Positions 8,470 through 17,400 are shown, counted from the first letter of the stretch. The stretch: 25,780 nt of DNA from Methanomassiliicoccaceae archaeon UBA480 (GCA_002506425.1 DAXO01000072.1:3133-28912), one strand, 5' to 3'. Translations and numbers: made by a program. The notes: a model not told the origin generated them from the letters alone.

Positions 8470-9416
8470 CTCGAACCATCCCCTTCTGTGAGCTCCATGT
8501 ACAGGGATTCGAGGTTCGCGCCCTTCTCGTTCATCGCGAGGACTCCGAGTCCGCTCCTGAACACGGTGTCGGTCACATGCGCCTGCTGGTCGGGGGTTCC
8601 GGAGAATGTAACCTTGGCGGAGCAGTCCCCCATCCTCTCGATCCCGGAGACGCCCTGGCAGCCCTCGACGTCCTTGAGCATATCGGATGTCAGGGGCTTG
8701 ACGGTCCTTATCTCGAGAGTGATTGCCGGTCTTCCGGTTCCGTGCACGAGCGTGGAGACGTCCCCGTGGGTCACGACCCTGCCGTCGCGTATCATCGCGA
8801 CGGATCCGCAGAGCTCCGATACCTCGGAGAGCATATGGGTGCTGATGAGCAGGCTCCTGTCGCGGGATTTCAGATCCGCAAGGGCCTGCCTCATCTCGAT
8901 CATTCCTCTCGGATCGAGTCCCGACGTGGGTTCGTCCAGGATGATGGTTTCGGGATTGGGCAAAAGAGCCTGTGCGAGGACGACCCTCTGTCTCATGCCC
9001 TTCGAGAAGCCTCCGATCTTCTTGTCCCTCCATTCCCACATCTTCACTGTCTCGAGGACGTCCTTCGCGCGTATCGCTATCTCCCTGGAATCGAGTCCGT
9101 AGATGCGGCCGACGTACTCCAGGATCTCCGCGGGGGTGAAACCCGGGTACGGCTCGGGGGTCTCGATGACGCAGCCTACGTGCTGCATCGCCCTGCTGTG
9201 GTCGGCGATATCGATGCCTCCGATTCTGACGCTGCCCGAAGTGGGCTTGAGAAGGCCGGTTATGGCCTTCAGCGTGGTGCTCTTGCCGGCTCCGTTAGGT
9301 CCCAGGAGGCCCATGAACTCCCCCCGTCTGACGGTGAGGTTCACGTCGGAGATGGCGGCGAAGCTGCCGTACATCTTCGTGAGGCCTACGGCCTCGATGG
9401 CAGGTGTACTGTCCAT
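8466..9416 (-). CDS. ABC transporter ATP-binding protein (CcmA/DrrA-like)
   Basis: A 316-residue ATPase that would energise the permease encoded next to it. The Walker A motif is GPNGAGKST at residues 39-47. The family signature appears as FSKGMRQR, the form usual in ABC-2 exporters. Walker B is TIILDEPTSGLD, followed by the switch histidine in LLISTHML. After about residue 225 there is a C-terminal domain of the kind found in DrrA/NatA-type exporter ATPases. It is the first gene of a three-gene operon. The upstream minus-strand sequence has only weak TATA candidates (about 9439-9447), and the RNase HI frame runs 31 bases into this gene, so transcription may partly continue from the upstream operon. 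Confidence 0.93.
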   Translation of the reverse strand: MDSTPAIEAVGLTKMYGSFAAISDVNLTVRRGEFMGLLGPNGAGKSTTLKAITGLLKPTSGSVRIGGIDIADHSRAMQHVGCVIETPEPYPGFTPAEILEYVGRIYGLDSREIAIRAKDVLETVKMWEWRDKKIGGFSKGMRQRVVLAQALLPNPETIILDEPTSGLDPRGMIEMRQALADLKSRDRSLLISTHMLSEVSELCGSVAMIRDGRVVTHGDVSTLVHGTGRPAITLEIRTVKPLTSDMLKDVEGCQGVSGIERMGDCSAKVTFSGTPDQQAHVTDTVFRSGLGVLAMNEKGANLESLYMELTEGDGSR

Positions 9417-9886
9417 GATTTAAGGTTCGTAAAGCCTGTACTTAATGATAGCTGAAGAAAGGGACCGGATTTCCGCGGTCGCCTCTTGGAATGGCGGTCC
9501 ATCTCGGCATTCAGAATGGCATCCGCGCGCGGGATGAACTCCTCGGAGCGGCGGACGTTCCTGAACGACACGTGCGGGATGAGGGAGGACAGCGCGACGG
9601 CATCCTCGTAGAGCGCCTTCATATCGGGGGATTTGACCCTGTATTCTCCTCTCATCTGTCTTATGACGAGCTGCGAGTCCATCACGAACTCGGCCGAGTC
9701 CTCACCGAGCTCTATGACCTTGGAGATCGCGGCGATGAGCCCGCGGTATTCGGCGTAGTTGTTCGTATGGACGCCCAGGAACTCCGCGCGTTCGAATACA
9801 ACTCTGCCGTCCTTCACCAGGACGATGCCGAAGGCGGAGATCCCCGGGTTCCCTCTGGAACCCCCGTCGGAATAGGCGGATATCAA
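9386..9886 (-). CDS. rnhA: Ribonuclease HI-type protein
   Basis: RNase H-fold enzyme predicted to cut RNA in RNA-DNA hybrids. With a TTG start at 9886 it has 166 residues. The four catalytic acids are in place: D7 (YSDGGSRGNPG), E46 (NYAEYRGL), D70 (VMDSQLVIRQM) and D122 (PRADAILN). The TTG overlaps the panD stop (TTGA) and lies 8 bases after AGGGAG; no ATG or GTG fits the conserved N terminus. The domain should end near residue 135. The frame continues 30 residues through the intergenic region into the next gene and stops at TAG, so the tail looks non-conserved. Last gene of the importer-panD transcript. Confidence 0.85.
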   Translation of the reverse strand: MISAYSDGGSRGNPGISAFGIVLVKDGRVVFERAEFLGVHTNNYAEYRGLIAAISKVIELGEDSAEFVMDSQLVIRQMRGEYRVKSPDMKALYEDAVALSSLIPHVSFRNVRRSEEFIPRADAILNAEMDRHSKRRPRKSGPFLQLSLSTGFTNLKSWTVHLPSRP

Positions 9887-10230
9887 TAGATCAGCTCCCT
9901 GGCGACCCTGTTCTCGGAATCGACCAGGAGCACCTTGGCATGGATGGGCTCGTCTACGAGCTCGTAGGCCATGATGATGACCTTGTCTCCCTCGCTGCAG
10001 AGGTGGGCGGCGGCTCCGTTGATCGCTATGATCCCGCTTCCCCTCTTCCCGGGGAGCGTGTAGGTCTCGAAGCGGCTGCCGTTGTTCACATCCGCTACGG
10101 TGACCTTCTCCCCGACCCATATGCCGCAGCGGTCCAGGAGGTCCTCGTCGACGGTTATGCTCCCCTCGTAGTCGAGACGGGTCTCCGTGACCACGGCCCT
10201 GTGGATCTTCGAGCGTAGCATCCAGCGCAT
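9883..10230 (-). CDS. panD: Aspartate 1-decarboxylase, pyruvoyl (bacterial) type
   Basis: Makes beta-alanine from aspartate for pantothenate and coenzyme A. The 115-residue sequence follows bacterial PanD throughout. SKIHRAVVT carries the active-site lysine region and YEGSITVDED contains the Gly23-Ser24 self-cleavage site that creates the pyruvoyl group. VNNGSRFETYTLPGKRGSG and INGAAAH are the other hallmark segments. Most archaea that make beta-alanine use a PLP-dependent decarboxylase instead, so this copy may have been acquired from bacteria (inference). ATG 10230 aligns with bacterial N termini; ATG 10221 is an alternative with better spacing from the AGGGGGG site. It follows the importer ATPase gene by 10 bases. 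Confidence 0.92.
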   Translation of the reverse strand: MRWMLRSKIHRAVVTETRLDYEGSITVDEDLLDRCGIWVGEKVTVADVNNGSRFETYTLPGKRGSGIIAINGAAAHLCSEGDKVIIMAYELVDEPIHAKVLLVDSENRVARELIY

Positions 10231-10240
10231 GGACCCCCCT

Positions 10241-11068
10241 TCAGTCTATTTCGTTTATGAAAGTTGCGCATGCGGCGTTCGACGGGCGTCGGACGGCTCC
10301 GTGGAGGAGGACGGTCCTCCTTCCGGTCTTGGAGTCGACCGATAGCTCGGCATCCACGGAGAACACCGTGCGCATGTTGTCTGCGGTGAGGGTCTCCTCG
10401 GGCGTCCCGCAGCACATTATCCTTCCGTTGCGGATCATCGCGATCCTGTCGCAGTAGCGGGCGGCCATGGACAGGTCGTGGGAGACTATCACGACGGTGA
10501 TCCCCTTGTCCCTCGACAGCCTCTCCACAAGATCCAGGACCTCGAACTGCATGTTGACGTCCAGATGATTCGTCGGCTCGTCCATGAGGAGGACGCGGGG
10601 CGTCTGCGTCAGCGCCCTGGCGATTATCGCCCTCTGCCTCTCGCCTCCGCTGAGCTCGTTTATCGGACGGTCCTTCTTGTCCAGGAGACCGACGTCGGCC
10701 ATGGCCTCCCTGGCTATCTCCAGGTCATCGGAGGAGGGCCCCTCGAACCTTCCCTGGAAGGGCATCCTCCCCATGGCTACGATCTCCTCCACGGTGAAGG
10801 AGAATCTGATCTCGTTCCCCTGGGGCACCGCGGCCACCGATCTGGCGATCTCCGCCTTGGTCATCTCCGAGACGTCCTTTCCGTCGAGCAGGATGCACCC
10901 GGATTCGGGAACGAGGTTCCTGTTCAGGTTCTTCAGCAGGGTGGTCTTCCCGCATCCGTTCGGTCCGAGGATCCCTATGATCTCGCCCTCGCGGATGCTC
11001 AGAGTCGCCCCGTCCAGGACGGGGATGTCGCGGTATCTGTACTCCAGACCCTCGATATCCATCATCAT
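10241..11068 (-). CDS. Metal-chelate importer ATPase (BtuD/FecE family)
   Basis: A 275-residue ABC ATPase. Walker A is GPNGCGKTT at about 35-43, the signature is LSGGERQR, Walker B is VLLMDEPTNHLD and the switch region is VIVSHDLS. The DEPTNHLD form and the C-terminal segment (MIRNGRIMCCGTPEETLTADNMRTVFSVD) are typical of ATPases for vitamin B12, heme and ferric-siderophore uptake. Four clustered Met codons (11074, 11068, 11065, 11062) make the start uncertain. ATG 11068 is chosen because it overlaps the permease stop (ATGA) and lies a few bases after GAGGTGGG. It acts with the adjacent permease and binding protein at the inner face of the membrane. Confidence 0.93.
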   Translation of the reverse strand: MMMDIEGLEYRYRDIPVLDGATLSIREGEIIGILGPNGCGKTTLLKNLNRNLVPESGCILLDGKDVSEMTKAEIARSVAAVPQGNEIRFSFTVEEIVAMGRMPFQGRFEGPSSDDLEIAREAMADVGLLDKKDRPINELSGGERQRAIIARALTQTPRVLLMDEPTNHLDVNMQFEVLDLVERLSRDKGITVVIVSHDLSMAARYCDRIAMIRNGRIMCCGTPEETLTADNMRTVFSVDAELSVDSKTGRRTVLLHGAVRRPSNAACATFINEID

Positions 11069-12087
11069 GACCATCCCACCTCGCTCCTCCTTCTTCTCAG
11101 GAGATAGATGAAGTAGGGCGCTCCGACCAGCGCGGTCAGGACCCCTATCGGGAGAACTCCGTAATCCGGCGCCACCGTGCGCGTCAGCCAGTCGCACACT
11201 ATCAGGAACGCGGCTCCGCCGAAGGCGCTCACCGGTATCAGGATGCGGTTGCTCGGCCCCAGAAGGATGCGGAATATGTGCGGCACTATGAGTCCGACGA
11301 ATCCTATGGCTCCTACGAAGGAGACGGCGGCGGCCGTCACCAGGGTGGATGCCAGGAGGATCCTGAATCTCGTCTTCCCCGCCTCTATCCCCAGATCCAT
11401 GGCATGGGCGTCCCCCAGCATCATGGCGTTCAGCGTCTTCCCATAGGACAGGATGAGCAGCACCCCGATCACTATCAGCGGGATCACGACGGCTATCTCG
11501 TTCCATTCGGCCCTTGAGAGGCTCCCCATGCTCCAGAACACTATGTCCTCGGTCTTCTCGCCGGCTATGAACGTCAGGAACGAGACCACGGCGGACATCA
11601 TCGACGATACCGCGATCCCGGTGAGGAGCAGGGTCTCGGTCCTGGTCGTTCCACCGATGCGGGAGACGCCCCAGACCAGGAGCATCGTGAGGAAGCAGGT
11701 GACGAAAGCCAGGGCCGGAGTCGCCACGGCTGCTGGAATGAGAGGTATGGAGAAGAGGAGGCCCGCCGCCGCTCCGAGGGACGCTCCTGAGGAGAGCCCC
11801 AGGAGGTACGGGGAGGCCATGGGGTTGCGGAACACGGCCTGCATGGCGCATCCGCATACCGCGAGCCCGGCCCCTACGAATCCTCCGAGGACGACGCGCT
11901 TCGCGTTGTCGTCGACGAGTATCGAGGCCGCCCACGTCCCTTTCCCCATCGCCACATCGATGAGGTCCGACAGAGTGATGTCGAAGGTGGCCCATTTGAG
12001 ATCGAGCAGGACGCCGGCGACCAGCATCACCGCAAGCGCCGCGACCACTGCGGCCGTCCTTCTGCCTCTCCCGGGATGCCCGCTCAT
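11065..12087 (-). CDS. Metal-chelate importer permease (BtuC/FecCD family)
   Basis: A 340-residue membrane protein with about nine or ten hydrophobic helices. It carries FecCD landmarks: GFVGAGLAVCGCAMQAVFRNPMASP near residue 80, GIAVSSMM in the middle and VGAIGFVGLIVPHIFR near 265, the loop that contacts the ATPase. It forms the channel for B12, heme or iron-siderophore type substrates. The start lies 2 bases after the binding-protein stop. The frame is open further upstream, but those residues lack hydrophobic or conserved features. The substrate is not fixed by sequence; a CobN-type chelatase 2 kb away makes a corrinoid or other tetrapyrrole possible. Confidence 0.93.
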   Translation of the reverse strand: MSGHPGRGRRTAAVVAALAVMLVAGVLLDLKWATFDITLSDLIDVAMGKGTWAASILVDDNAKRVVLGGFVGAGLAVCGCAMQAVFRNPMASPYLLGLSSGASLGAAAGLLFSIPLIPAAVATPALAFVTCFLTMLLVWGVSRIGGTTRTETLLLTGIAVSSMMSAVVSFLTFIAGEKTEDIVFWSMGSLSRAEWNEIAVVIPLIVIGVLLILSYGKTLNAMMLGDAHAMDLGIEAGKTRFRILLASTLVTAAAVSFVGAIGFVGLIVPHIFRILLGPSNRILIPVSAFGGAAFLIVCDWLTRTVAPDYGVLPIGVLTALVGAPYFIYLLRRRRSEVGWS

Positions 12088-12089
12088 GA

Positions 12090-13223
12090 TCAGACCGATT
12101 TCCTCTTGCGGATGACGGCGAATCCGACTGCGATGCATATCGCGAGGACGACCGCTATCCCGATGACGGCGAGGGTCCAATCGCTTCCCTCGTCGTTCTT
12201 CTCCTGGGTGTACGGCTCGACGGTCCCGTCCACGGCATCGGGGTGGAGGACGTGGGCCATCTCCACGAGTCCTTCGGCGGATTCGGGATCGTAGTTGTTC
12301 CAGGTCTTCTGCATCTTCACGAGCTTGAGGTCGCCCAGGTCTCCATGGAAGAAGTCCTCTACGAATTTCTCGAACGTTCCTCCGTACGTGTCGAAGTATG
12401 CGTTGTCCATGAAAATGACCGCTTCAGGGCTCTTCTCGAGGATCTCCAGTATCTTCGACACATCGTAGACGGTGCTCGTGGATCCGATCCCCAATCCGAG
12501 ATTGTTCCCGCCTGCGGTGGAGATGAGGGCACCTCCGATGGATCCGGAGGTTCCGATGCCCCATCCGTTGACGGAAGAGTATCTGAGGAACACGGCGTCC
12601 TTCTTCTCCAGGCCCTCGACTGCCTTCTGCACGCGCTCCTTGGTCGCGATCATCCCGGATGCGAGGTCCGCGCTGCTCCCGGAGACGAGCTCCAGGTCTT
12701 TGACGACATCCACGACGTCGTCGTACTCGTAGATGGAGCCGTAGAAGAGGACGTGGGAGAATCCGATGTCCAGCAGCTCTCCGCGGAGTCCGGAGTTCTT
12801 GTCGGCTCCGACGAAGACAGTTGCGAAGGTCGTGAGGATGACGGTTCCCTTCTCCTTGTCGAATCCGTCGTCGACGGACCCGATGATGTTGGATTTGAGC
12901 TGTGACGCGTCGTTGTATGCGGTCTTGAAGATCTTCGGAAGGTCGGTGATGCCCTTGTCGACGAAGGCCTGCTGCCCGTACTGGTCTGTGGCATAGATCT
13001 TGGATGTCGCTCCCGCGTCTATCAGAGTCAGGGTGGCGGCATATCCGAAGACCATAATCTGATCCGAAGGCGCGTCGTACGAGGATTGTTTCCCTGTGGA
13101 ATCCGTTATGACGAACCCGGTTTCCGCATCCGTCTCGGATATCGGGACGATGCAGAACGAGGCTGCGATGATTGCGGCCAGCGCTATGAGCGCGACCGCT
13201 TTGGTCGATGCTTTGGCTATCAT
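12090..13223 (-). CDS. Membrane-anchored substrate-binding protein of the chelate importer (BtuF/FepB-like)
   Basis: A 377-residue extracellular receptor. The signal peptide spans about residues 1-33 (KAVALIALAAIIAASFCIV). The mature part begins with the strand pattern of the periplasmic-binding-protein fold of siderophore/B12 receptors: DSTGKQSSYDAPSDQIMVFG, a helix, then a long linking helix near 200. A C-terminal transmembrane helix (about 350-372) followed by RKRKSV anchors it, as is usual in archaea. It is the first gene of importer-panD-rnhA. A TATA element 30 bases upstream and no ribosome-binding site suggest a very short leader, with palindromes between them. The ligand is unknown. 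Confidence 0.88.
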   Translation of the reverse strand: MIAKASTKAVALIALAAIIAASFCIVPISETDAETGFVITDSTGKQSSYDAPSDQIMVFGYAATLTLIDAGATSKIYATDQYGQQAFVDKGITDLPKIFKTAYNDASQLKSNIIGSVDDGFDKEKGTVILTTFATVFVGADKNSGLRGELLDIGFSHVLFYGSIYEYDDVVDVVKDLELVSGSSADLASGMIATKERVQKAVEGLEKKDAVFLRYSSVNGWGIGTSGSIGGALISTAGGNNLGLGIGSTSTVYDVSKILEILEKSPEAVIFMDNAYFDTYGGTFEKFVEDFFHGDLGDLKLVKMQKTWNNYDPESAEGLVEMAHVLHPDAVDGTVEPYTQEKNDEGSDWTLAVIGIAVVLAICIAVGFAVIRKRKSV

Positions 13224-13231
13224 GTTACTAA

Positions 13232-13251
13232 GTCGGCCGACGGTATTACCG
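13232..13251 (-). promoter_or_regulatory. Paired palindromes over the importer operon start site
   Basis: GTCGGCCGAC (13232-13241) is a perfect 10-base palindrome, directly joined to CGGTA-T-TACCG (13241-13251). Both lie between the TATA box and the start codon of the binding-protein gene, where a bound repressor would block transcription. Confidence 0.45.
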
Positions 13252-13252
13252 C

Positions 13253-13259
13253 TATAAAA
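13253..13259 (-). promoter_or_regulatory. TATA box of the importer operon
   Basis: TTTTATA on the minus strand, about 30 bases before the ATG at 13223, a standard archaeal position for a short-leader transcript. Confidence 0.6.
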
Positions 13260-13397
13260 TGGTTATACGCATTTGGGAATTCGTGTTACTGAGTTTGCGA
13301 ATGCTATGAGACCAGGATTCGCAGATGGCAATCGAAATAAGATGGGGATTGATGAAGCAGAAGACACTCAGAACATCCGACCGAAAGGAAGGATGAG

Positions 13398-13470
13398 CGC
13401 CCTGGACGGAATTCGAATCCGTGTCGAAGCCTCGACAGGGCTTCATGATAGGCCGCTACACTACCAGGGC
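13398..13470 (-). tRNA. tRNA-Asp (anticodon GTC)
   Basis: A 73-base cloverleaf on the minus strand. Acceptor stem GCCCTGG pairs fully with CCAGGGC. The anticodon stem AAGCC/GGCTT encloses loop CTGTCGA with anticodon GTC. The T arm is ACGGA-TTCGAAT-TCCGT. The discriminator base is G73, the identity base expected for tRNA-Asp. No intron is seen and the 3' CCA is not encoded. The 346-base gap between the importer operon and the VOC gene holds this tRNA and three promoters but no supported protein gene. Confidence 0.95.
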
Positions 13471-13495
13471 AGTATGCCATGGTATTCTCATTATG

Positions 13496-13502
13496 TATAT
13501 AA
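13496..13502 (-). promoter_or_regulatory. TATA box of tRNA-Asp
   Basis: TTATATA on the minus strand, centred about 29 bases before the first base of the tRNA. It is the most AT-rich stretch in the gap. Confidence 0.6.
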
Positions 13503-13540
13503 TGATTTCTACAGATTCGGGATTTCCAGCTGGAACACGG

Positions 13541-13548
13541 ACAAATAA
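13541..13548 (+). promoter_or_regulatory. TATA box of the VOC gene
   Basis: ACAAATAA about 26 bases before the ATG at 13570. The sequence next to the ATG has no ribosome-binding site, so a leaderless message is likely. Confidence 0.45.
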
Positions 13549-13569
13549 TCGTACCGGATACGTCGAAAT

Positions 13570-13983
13570 ATGCCTCTCGGAGATCCAAACGGAGCGAATT
13601 TCGAATATACGGACGAGGGTCTGCCAGAATCGCTGTTCGCGTTCACGGTGCCTGTCTCCGACCTGGCCAGGGCAATCGGATTCTACAGGGATGTTCTCGG
13701 CATGGAGGTCGTTGGCGAAGATCCGACGCATGCCTACCTCAGAAGGGAGGGGTGCAGGCTGATACTCGAAATATCCGAAAAAGCCGGAATAGACACCGGA
13801 GTCTACATAGCCGTGGACTCGCCCTACAACACGCATCGCAGGCTGATAGACGAGGGCGTGGGTTTTTGGTCCGAACCGAGGCGGGGTCCCTGGGGGACAT
13901 TCACCGCCGTGCTCGATCCGGACCGGAATGTTCTTCGCATGATCGAGAAGGGCGCGGAGTTCAGACTCCGAACCATTTCCTGA
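13570..13983 (+). CDS. VOC-superfamily (glyoxalase/bleomycin-resistance fold) protein
   Basis: A 137-residue protein with one VOC module pair. The first beta-alpha unit reads FTVPVSDLARAIGFYRDVLGMEVVGEDPTHAYLRREGCRLILE, and the second ends in the family hallmark FTAVLDPDRNVLRMIE. The superfamily includes lyases, dioxygenases, isomerases and resistance proteins that usually bind a divalent metal. Glu residues at the ends of both units (ILE, MIE) could be metal ligands, but the usual first-strand His is not evident, so metal-dependent catalysis is uncertain. It is a single gene with its own TATA element. Its last 23 bases overlap the convergent small membrane-protein gene. No substrate can be proposed. 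Confidence 0.88.
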   Translation: MPLGDPNGANFEYTDEGLPESLFAFTVPVSDLARAIGFYRDVLGMEVVGEDPTHAYLRREGCRLILEISEKAGIDTGVYIAVDSPYNTHRRLIDEGVGFWSEPRRGPWGTFTAVLDPDRNVLRMIEKGAEFRLRTIS

Positions 13984-14314
13984 TCGATCTGGTGTGGATC
14001 CACCAGATGAAGACCGCGCTGATGGCTATCAGCACGATGCCGCCGACGATGGTCACAGTGAGCATTCCCACTCCCGCGACGATCTCGACGATCAGCGCCG
14101 CCAGGCATATCTTCCAGAACAGAGGCCTGCCGATCAGGCATCCGATCCCGCCTACTATGAGCAGGACTCCGGCCACGATGTCCAGCGCCGCGACGTACTC
14201 CGAGATGTCCGGGTCGTCCATGTATCCGGCTCCGGCGACAAGGCTGATCAGGCCTCCGATCGCCAGCAGCGCCGCCAGGACGATGGATTGGAGCGTGCGT
14301 TCAGATTCGGGCAT
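13961..14314 (-). CDS. Small four-helix membrane protein
   Basis: A 117-residue hydrophobic protein with four predicted transmembrane helices (about 10-28, 43-60, 66-83 and 86-106), glycine-rich, with a short cytosolic tail (HTRSIRKWFGV). No family assigned. Start choice: ATG 14314 (MPESERTL), because a TTTTTCTA element lies about 25 bases upstream and gives a leaderless message. The frame extends 11 codons further to 14347, but that would place the start upstream of the TATA. It converges on and overlaps the VOC gene by 23 bases. A similar small four-helix protein lies at the other end of cobN. Confidence 0.75.
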   Translation of the reverse strand: MPESERTLQSIVLAALLAIGGLISLVAGAGYMDDPDISEYVAALDIVAGVLLIVGGIGCLIGRPLFWKICLAALIVEIVAGVGMLTVTIVGGIVLIAISAVFIWWIHTRSIRKWFGV

Positions 14315-14419
14315 GTCCGTTCGATAGCGGGGACCATAGAAAAACATGGGGGTCGCAGATTCCGTTCCGTATGCGGATTCCTATACCCTCATTTTGAGTA
14401 GGAGTATACATCCAATATC

Positions 14420-14425
14420 TTATAT
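14420..14425 (+). promoter_or_regulatory. TATA box of the cobN-type gene
   Basis: TTATAT (within AATATCTTATATG) is centred about 27 bases before the ATG at 14449, consistent with transcription starting at the start codon. Confidence 0.6.
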
Positions 14426-14427
14426 GC

Positions 14428-14445
14428 GCATCGAGAAGATGCATC
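14428..14445 (+). promoter_or_regulatory. Inverted repeat between TATA and start of the cobN-type gene
   Basis: GCATC-GAGAA-GATGC (14428-14442) is a perfect inverted repeat. Two 8-base palindromes overlap it: ATGCGCAT (14424-14431) and GATGCATC (14438-14445). The position is that of a repressor operator. Confidence 0.4.
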
Positions 14446-14448
14446 AGC

Positions 14449-17400
14449 ATGGTGAAGGTAGCCGTTCTGGGAATCGGAGGGCATGCGGGCCATGCGATGA
14501 GGCCCGCCGCGGAAGCGCTGGTCGCCTCGGGATACGATGTGGAGATGTCCTGCGCGGACGCAGTGGCTCTGGACGACGATCCCGAGCGTCTCGCCGCCTT
14601 CCTCGGGACGGTGCGCCGTTCGGACATCCTGTTCATAGACGTCCACGGCGACGTCTCGTACTTCAAGCATTTCGGGAGTCTTAGGAACGAGGTCGAGAGG
14701 AGCGGGGTCAATACCCTGCTTTTCGGATGCGAAGAGGCCGTCGTCCTCGGATACCGCGGCTGGTTCGACGGCAACGACGAGGACTACGGCATGCTGAAGC
14801 TGCTCGAATCCCTGGGAGGAGACGACAACCATCGCTCTGCTCTGCTGTGGTGCTTGAGAAGATACGACGGTGTGGATGCGGAGATCCCGGATCCCGTGAT
14901 CCCGATGGCCCAGGGCGTGTATGTTCCGGGAAAGGGGGCGTTCCCGCTTGAGGAGGGGCTCTCAGATGTCGGGAGGACGGGACGTCCTGTCATCCTCGTG
15001 CTGTTCGTATCCGTCTTCAACACACGCAGGGACACGGATGCGATCGATGAGCTGTGCAGAGCGGTAGAGGCGCATGGAGGGGAGCCGGTGGCGGTGTTCG
15101 CCCGCTCCTACGAGGATCCCGCGATCGGGGCCATAGGACTCGGGCGCCTTGTGGACGAGTATCTTCTCCGTGACGGGCGTCCCATCGCCGACGCTGTCCT
15201 GAACACGATGGGCTTTGCACTGACCGTCCTCTCCCGGCCCGGATGCGGGGAGCAGGTCTCGGAAGACAATTTCCTGAAGAGGCTGGGGATCCCTGTGATA
15301 CAGGCGGTGAACCTCATGGGATCCGCCGAGAGGTGGAAGGAGAGCCCGTACGGTCTCACACCGTCCGAGATAGCGTACTGTGTCGTGTCGCCGGAGTTCG
15401 ACGGCCAGATAGATGCGACCGTGTACTGCGGCACCGAGCAGAGGGAGGACGGCGGATTCCGGCAGGTCCCCGTCGCAGACCGCTGCGACGCTCTGGCGGA
15501 GATGGCTCTGAAGTGGGCCGTCCTCGGACGGAAGCCCCGCTCAGAGAAGAAGGTCGCCATTCTGATCTACATGTACCCTCCGAGACAGGACCTTGCCGGC
15601 GGCGGATACGGGCTGGACACCTTCGAGAGCGTCGCAGCCCTGCTCCGTGTTCTTAAAGAGAAGGGGTATGCGGTCGACTGGGTGCCCGAGAACGGCAGGG
15701 AGCTAGTCTCCCGCATGCTTGAGGGGGTCACCAACGACGACAACTGGAGCACCGACGAGGATCTCAGGAAGCGCGCAGTGGCGCTGATATCCGAAGAGAA
15801 GTACGGGGGATGGTATGACGGGATCCCATCGTCGTTCCGCAAGCGGCTGGAGGAGGGATGGGGGAAGCCTCCGGGCGACGTCCATGTCGTGGACGGGATG
15901 CAGCTGGTCGGCGGCCTGATGGACGGCAACGTCTACATCGGATTCCAGCCGGACAGGGGGAAATGCACGCCGGAGGCCTACCATGATCCGTGGACCGCGG
16001 CTCCGCATCAGTATCTGGGATTCTACAGGTGGCTGTCGAGGGAGTGGGGTGCCGATGCGGTGATCCATGTGGGCACCCACGGCACGCTGGAGTGGCTTCC
16101 CGGCAAGAGCGTCGCGCTCTCCGGGGAATGCGACCCCGATGTGACCCTCGACAGGATCCCGAACATCAACCCGTACATAATCGACAATCCGGGGGAGGGG
16201 ATGCAGTCGAAGAGGAGGCAGTACGCGGTCACGACAACCCATATGATCCCGGCGATGGGCCGTGCCGGCGGCTACGATGCCATCTCCGAATTGGAGACGG
16301 CGGTGCAGGCATTCCTCAAGATAAAGGAGGTAGGCGATGCGGAGAAGATGGCCTCCGCCGCGGAGACGGTCCGCAGCATGTGCAGGGACACGAACATGCT
16401 GTCCGATCTCGGACTCGAATCGGACTGCTCCATCGAGGATGTCGAGGAGGCCATGGACCGTCTGTACGACTACCTCCTGGAGGTCAAGGATGCGATGATA
16501 AAGGACGGTCTGCACATCCTGGGGGAGGTGCCGTCCGGAGAGCGGATGCGCGAGACGGTGTATTCCCTGGTGAGGTATCGTAACGGAACGGTCCCCTCTC
16601 TGAGGGAGGCGGTCGCCCGTGCCCGCGGATGCGACATGGAGGAACTGCTGAAGGACCCGTCCCGCATGAGGGAGGACGGGCGTTTGAACGGAGAGCTCAT
16701 CGACGGGATAGACGCCGATATGTACCGCATCATCTGCATCGCCGACGAATGCGGATTCGATGAGGCGGAGGTCCGCAAGGCGGCAGAGGATATCATCGGA
16801 GACCTGAAGGAGGACGCCGAGGAGGCGATAGAGTTCATGTGCGGGTTCGTGGCGCCCGCCGTCCGCAGGATGCCAGACGAGCTGACGAACATCGCGAAAG
16901 CACTCGACGGAAGGTATGTGGAGCCCGGTCCTTCGGGATGCCCCGGAAGGGGAAGGGCCCAGATCCTGCCGACGGGCAGGAACTTCTATTCGATCGACCC
17001 CGACGGGGTACCATGGGCATCCAGCTGGGAGATCGGCTCCAAGATGGCGGAGGAGATGGTGCAGAGATACCTTTCGGACCATGGGAGATATCCCGATTCC
17101 GTCGGCATTGTGCTCTGGGCCACGGACACCATGAAGACCGGAGGGGACGACGTCGCGTACATACTGAGGCTGATGGGGCTGCGTCCGGTCTGGACCGGAT
17201 ACGGGGGAAGGGTCAGCGGTCTCGAGGTCATACCTCTGGAGGAGCTCGGAAGGCCGAGGATCGATGTCACGGTCAGGATCAGCGGCCTGTTCAGAGACAC
17301 GTTCCCGAACATCTCCAATATGATCGACACGGGGGTCGGCATCATCGCCTCTCTGGACGAGGAGGACGAGGACAACCGTCTCGCCGCCAACGTGCGCAGG

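Noticed and set aside
13224..13260. Cobalamin riboswitch before the importer operon
   Set aside because: The leader is only a few bases long, far too short, and such riboswitches are not expected in archaea.
13273..13588. Short frames around the tRNA-Asp
   Set aside because: They cross a complete tRNA gene and its promoter and have no ribosome-binding site or homology.
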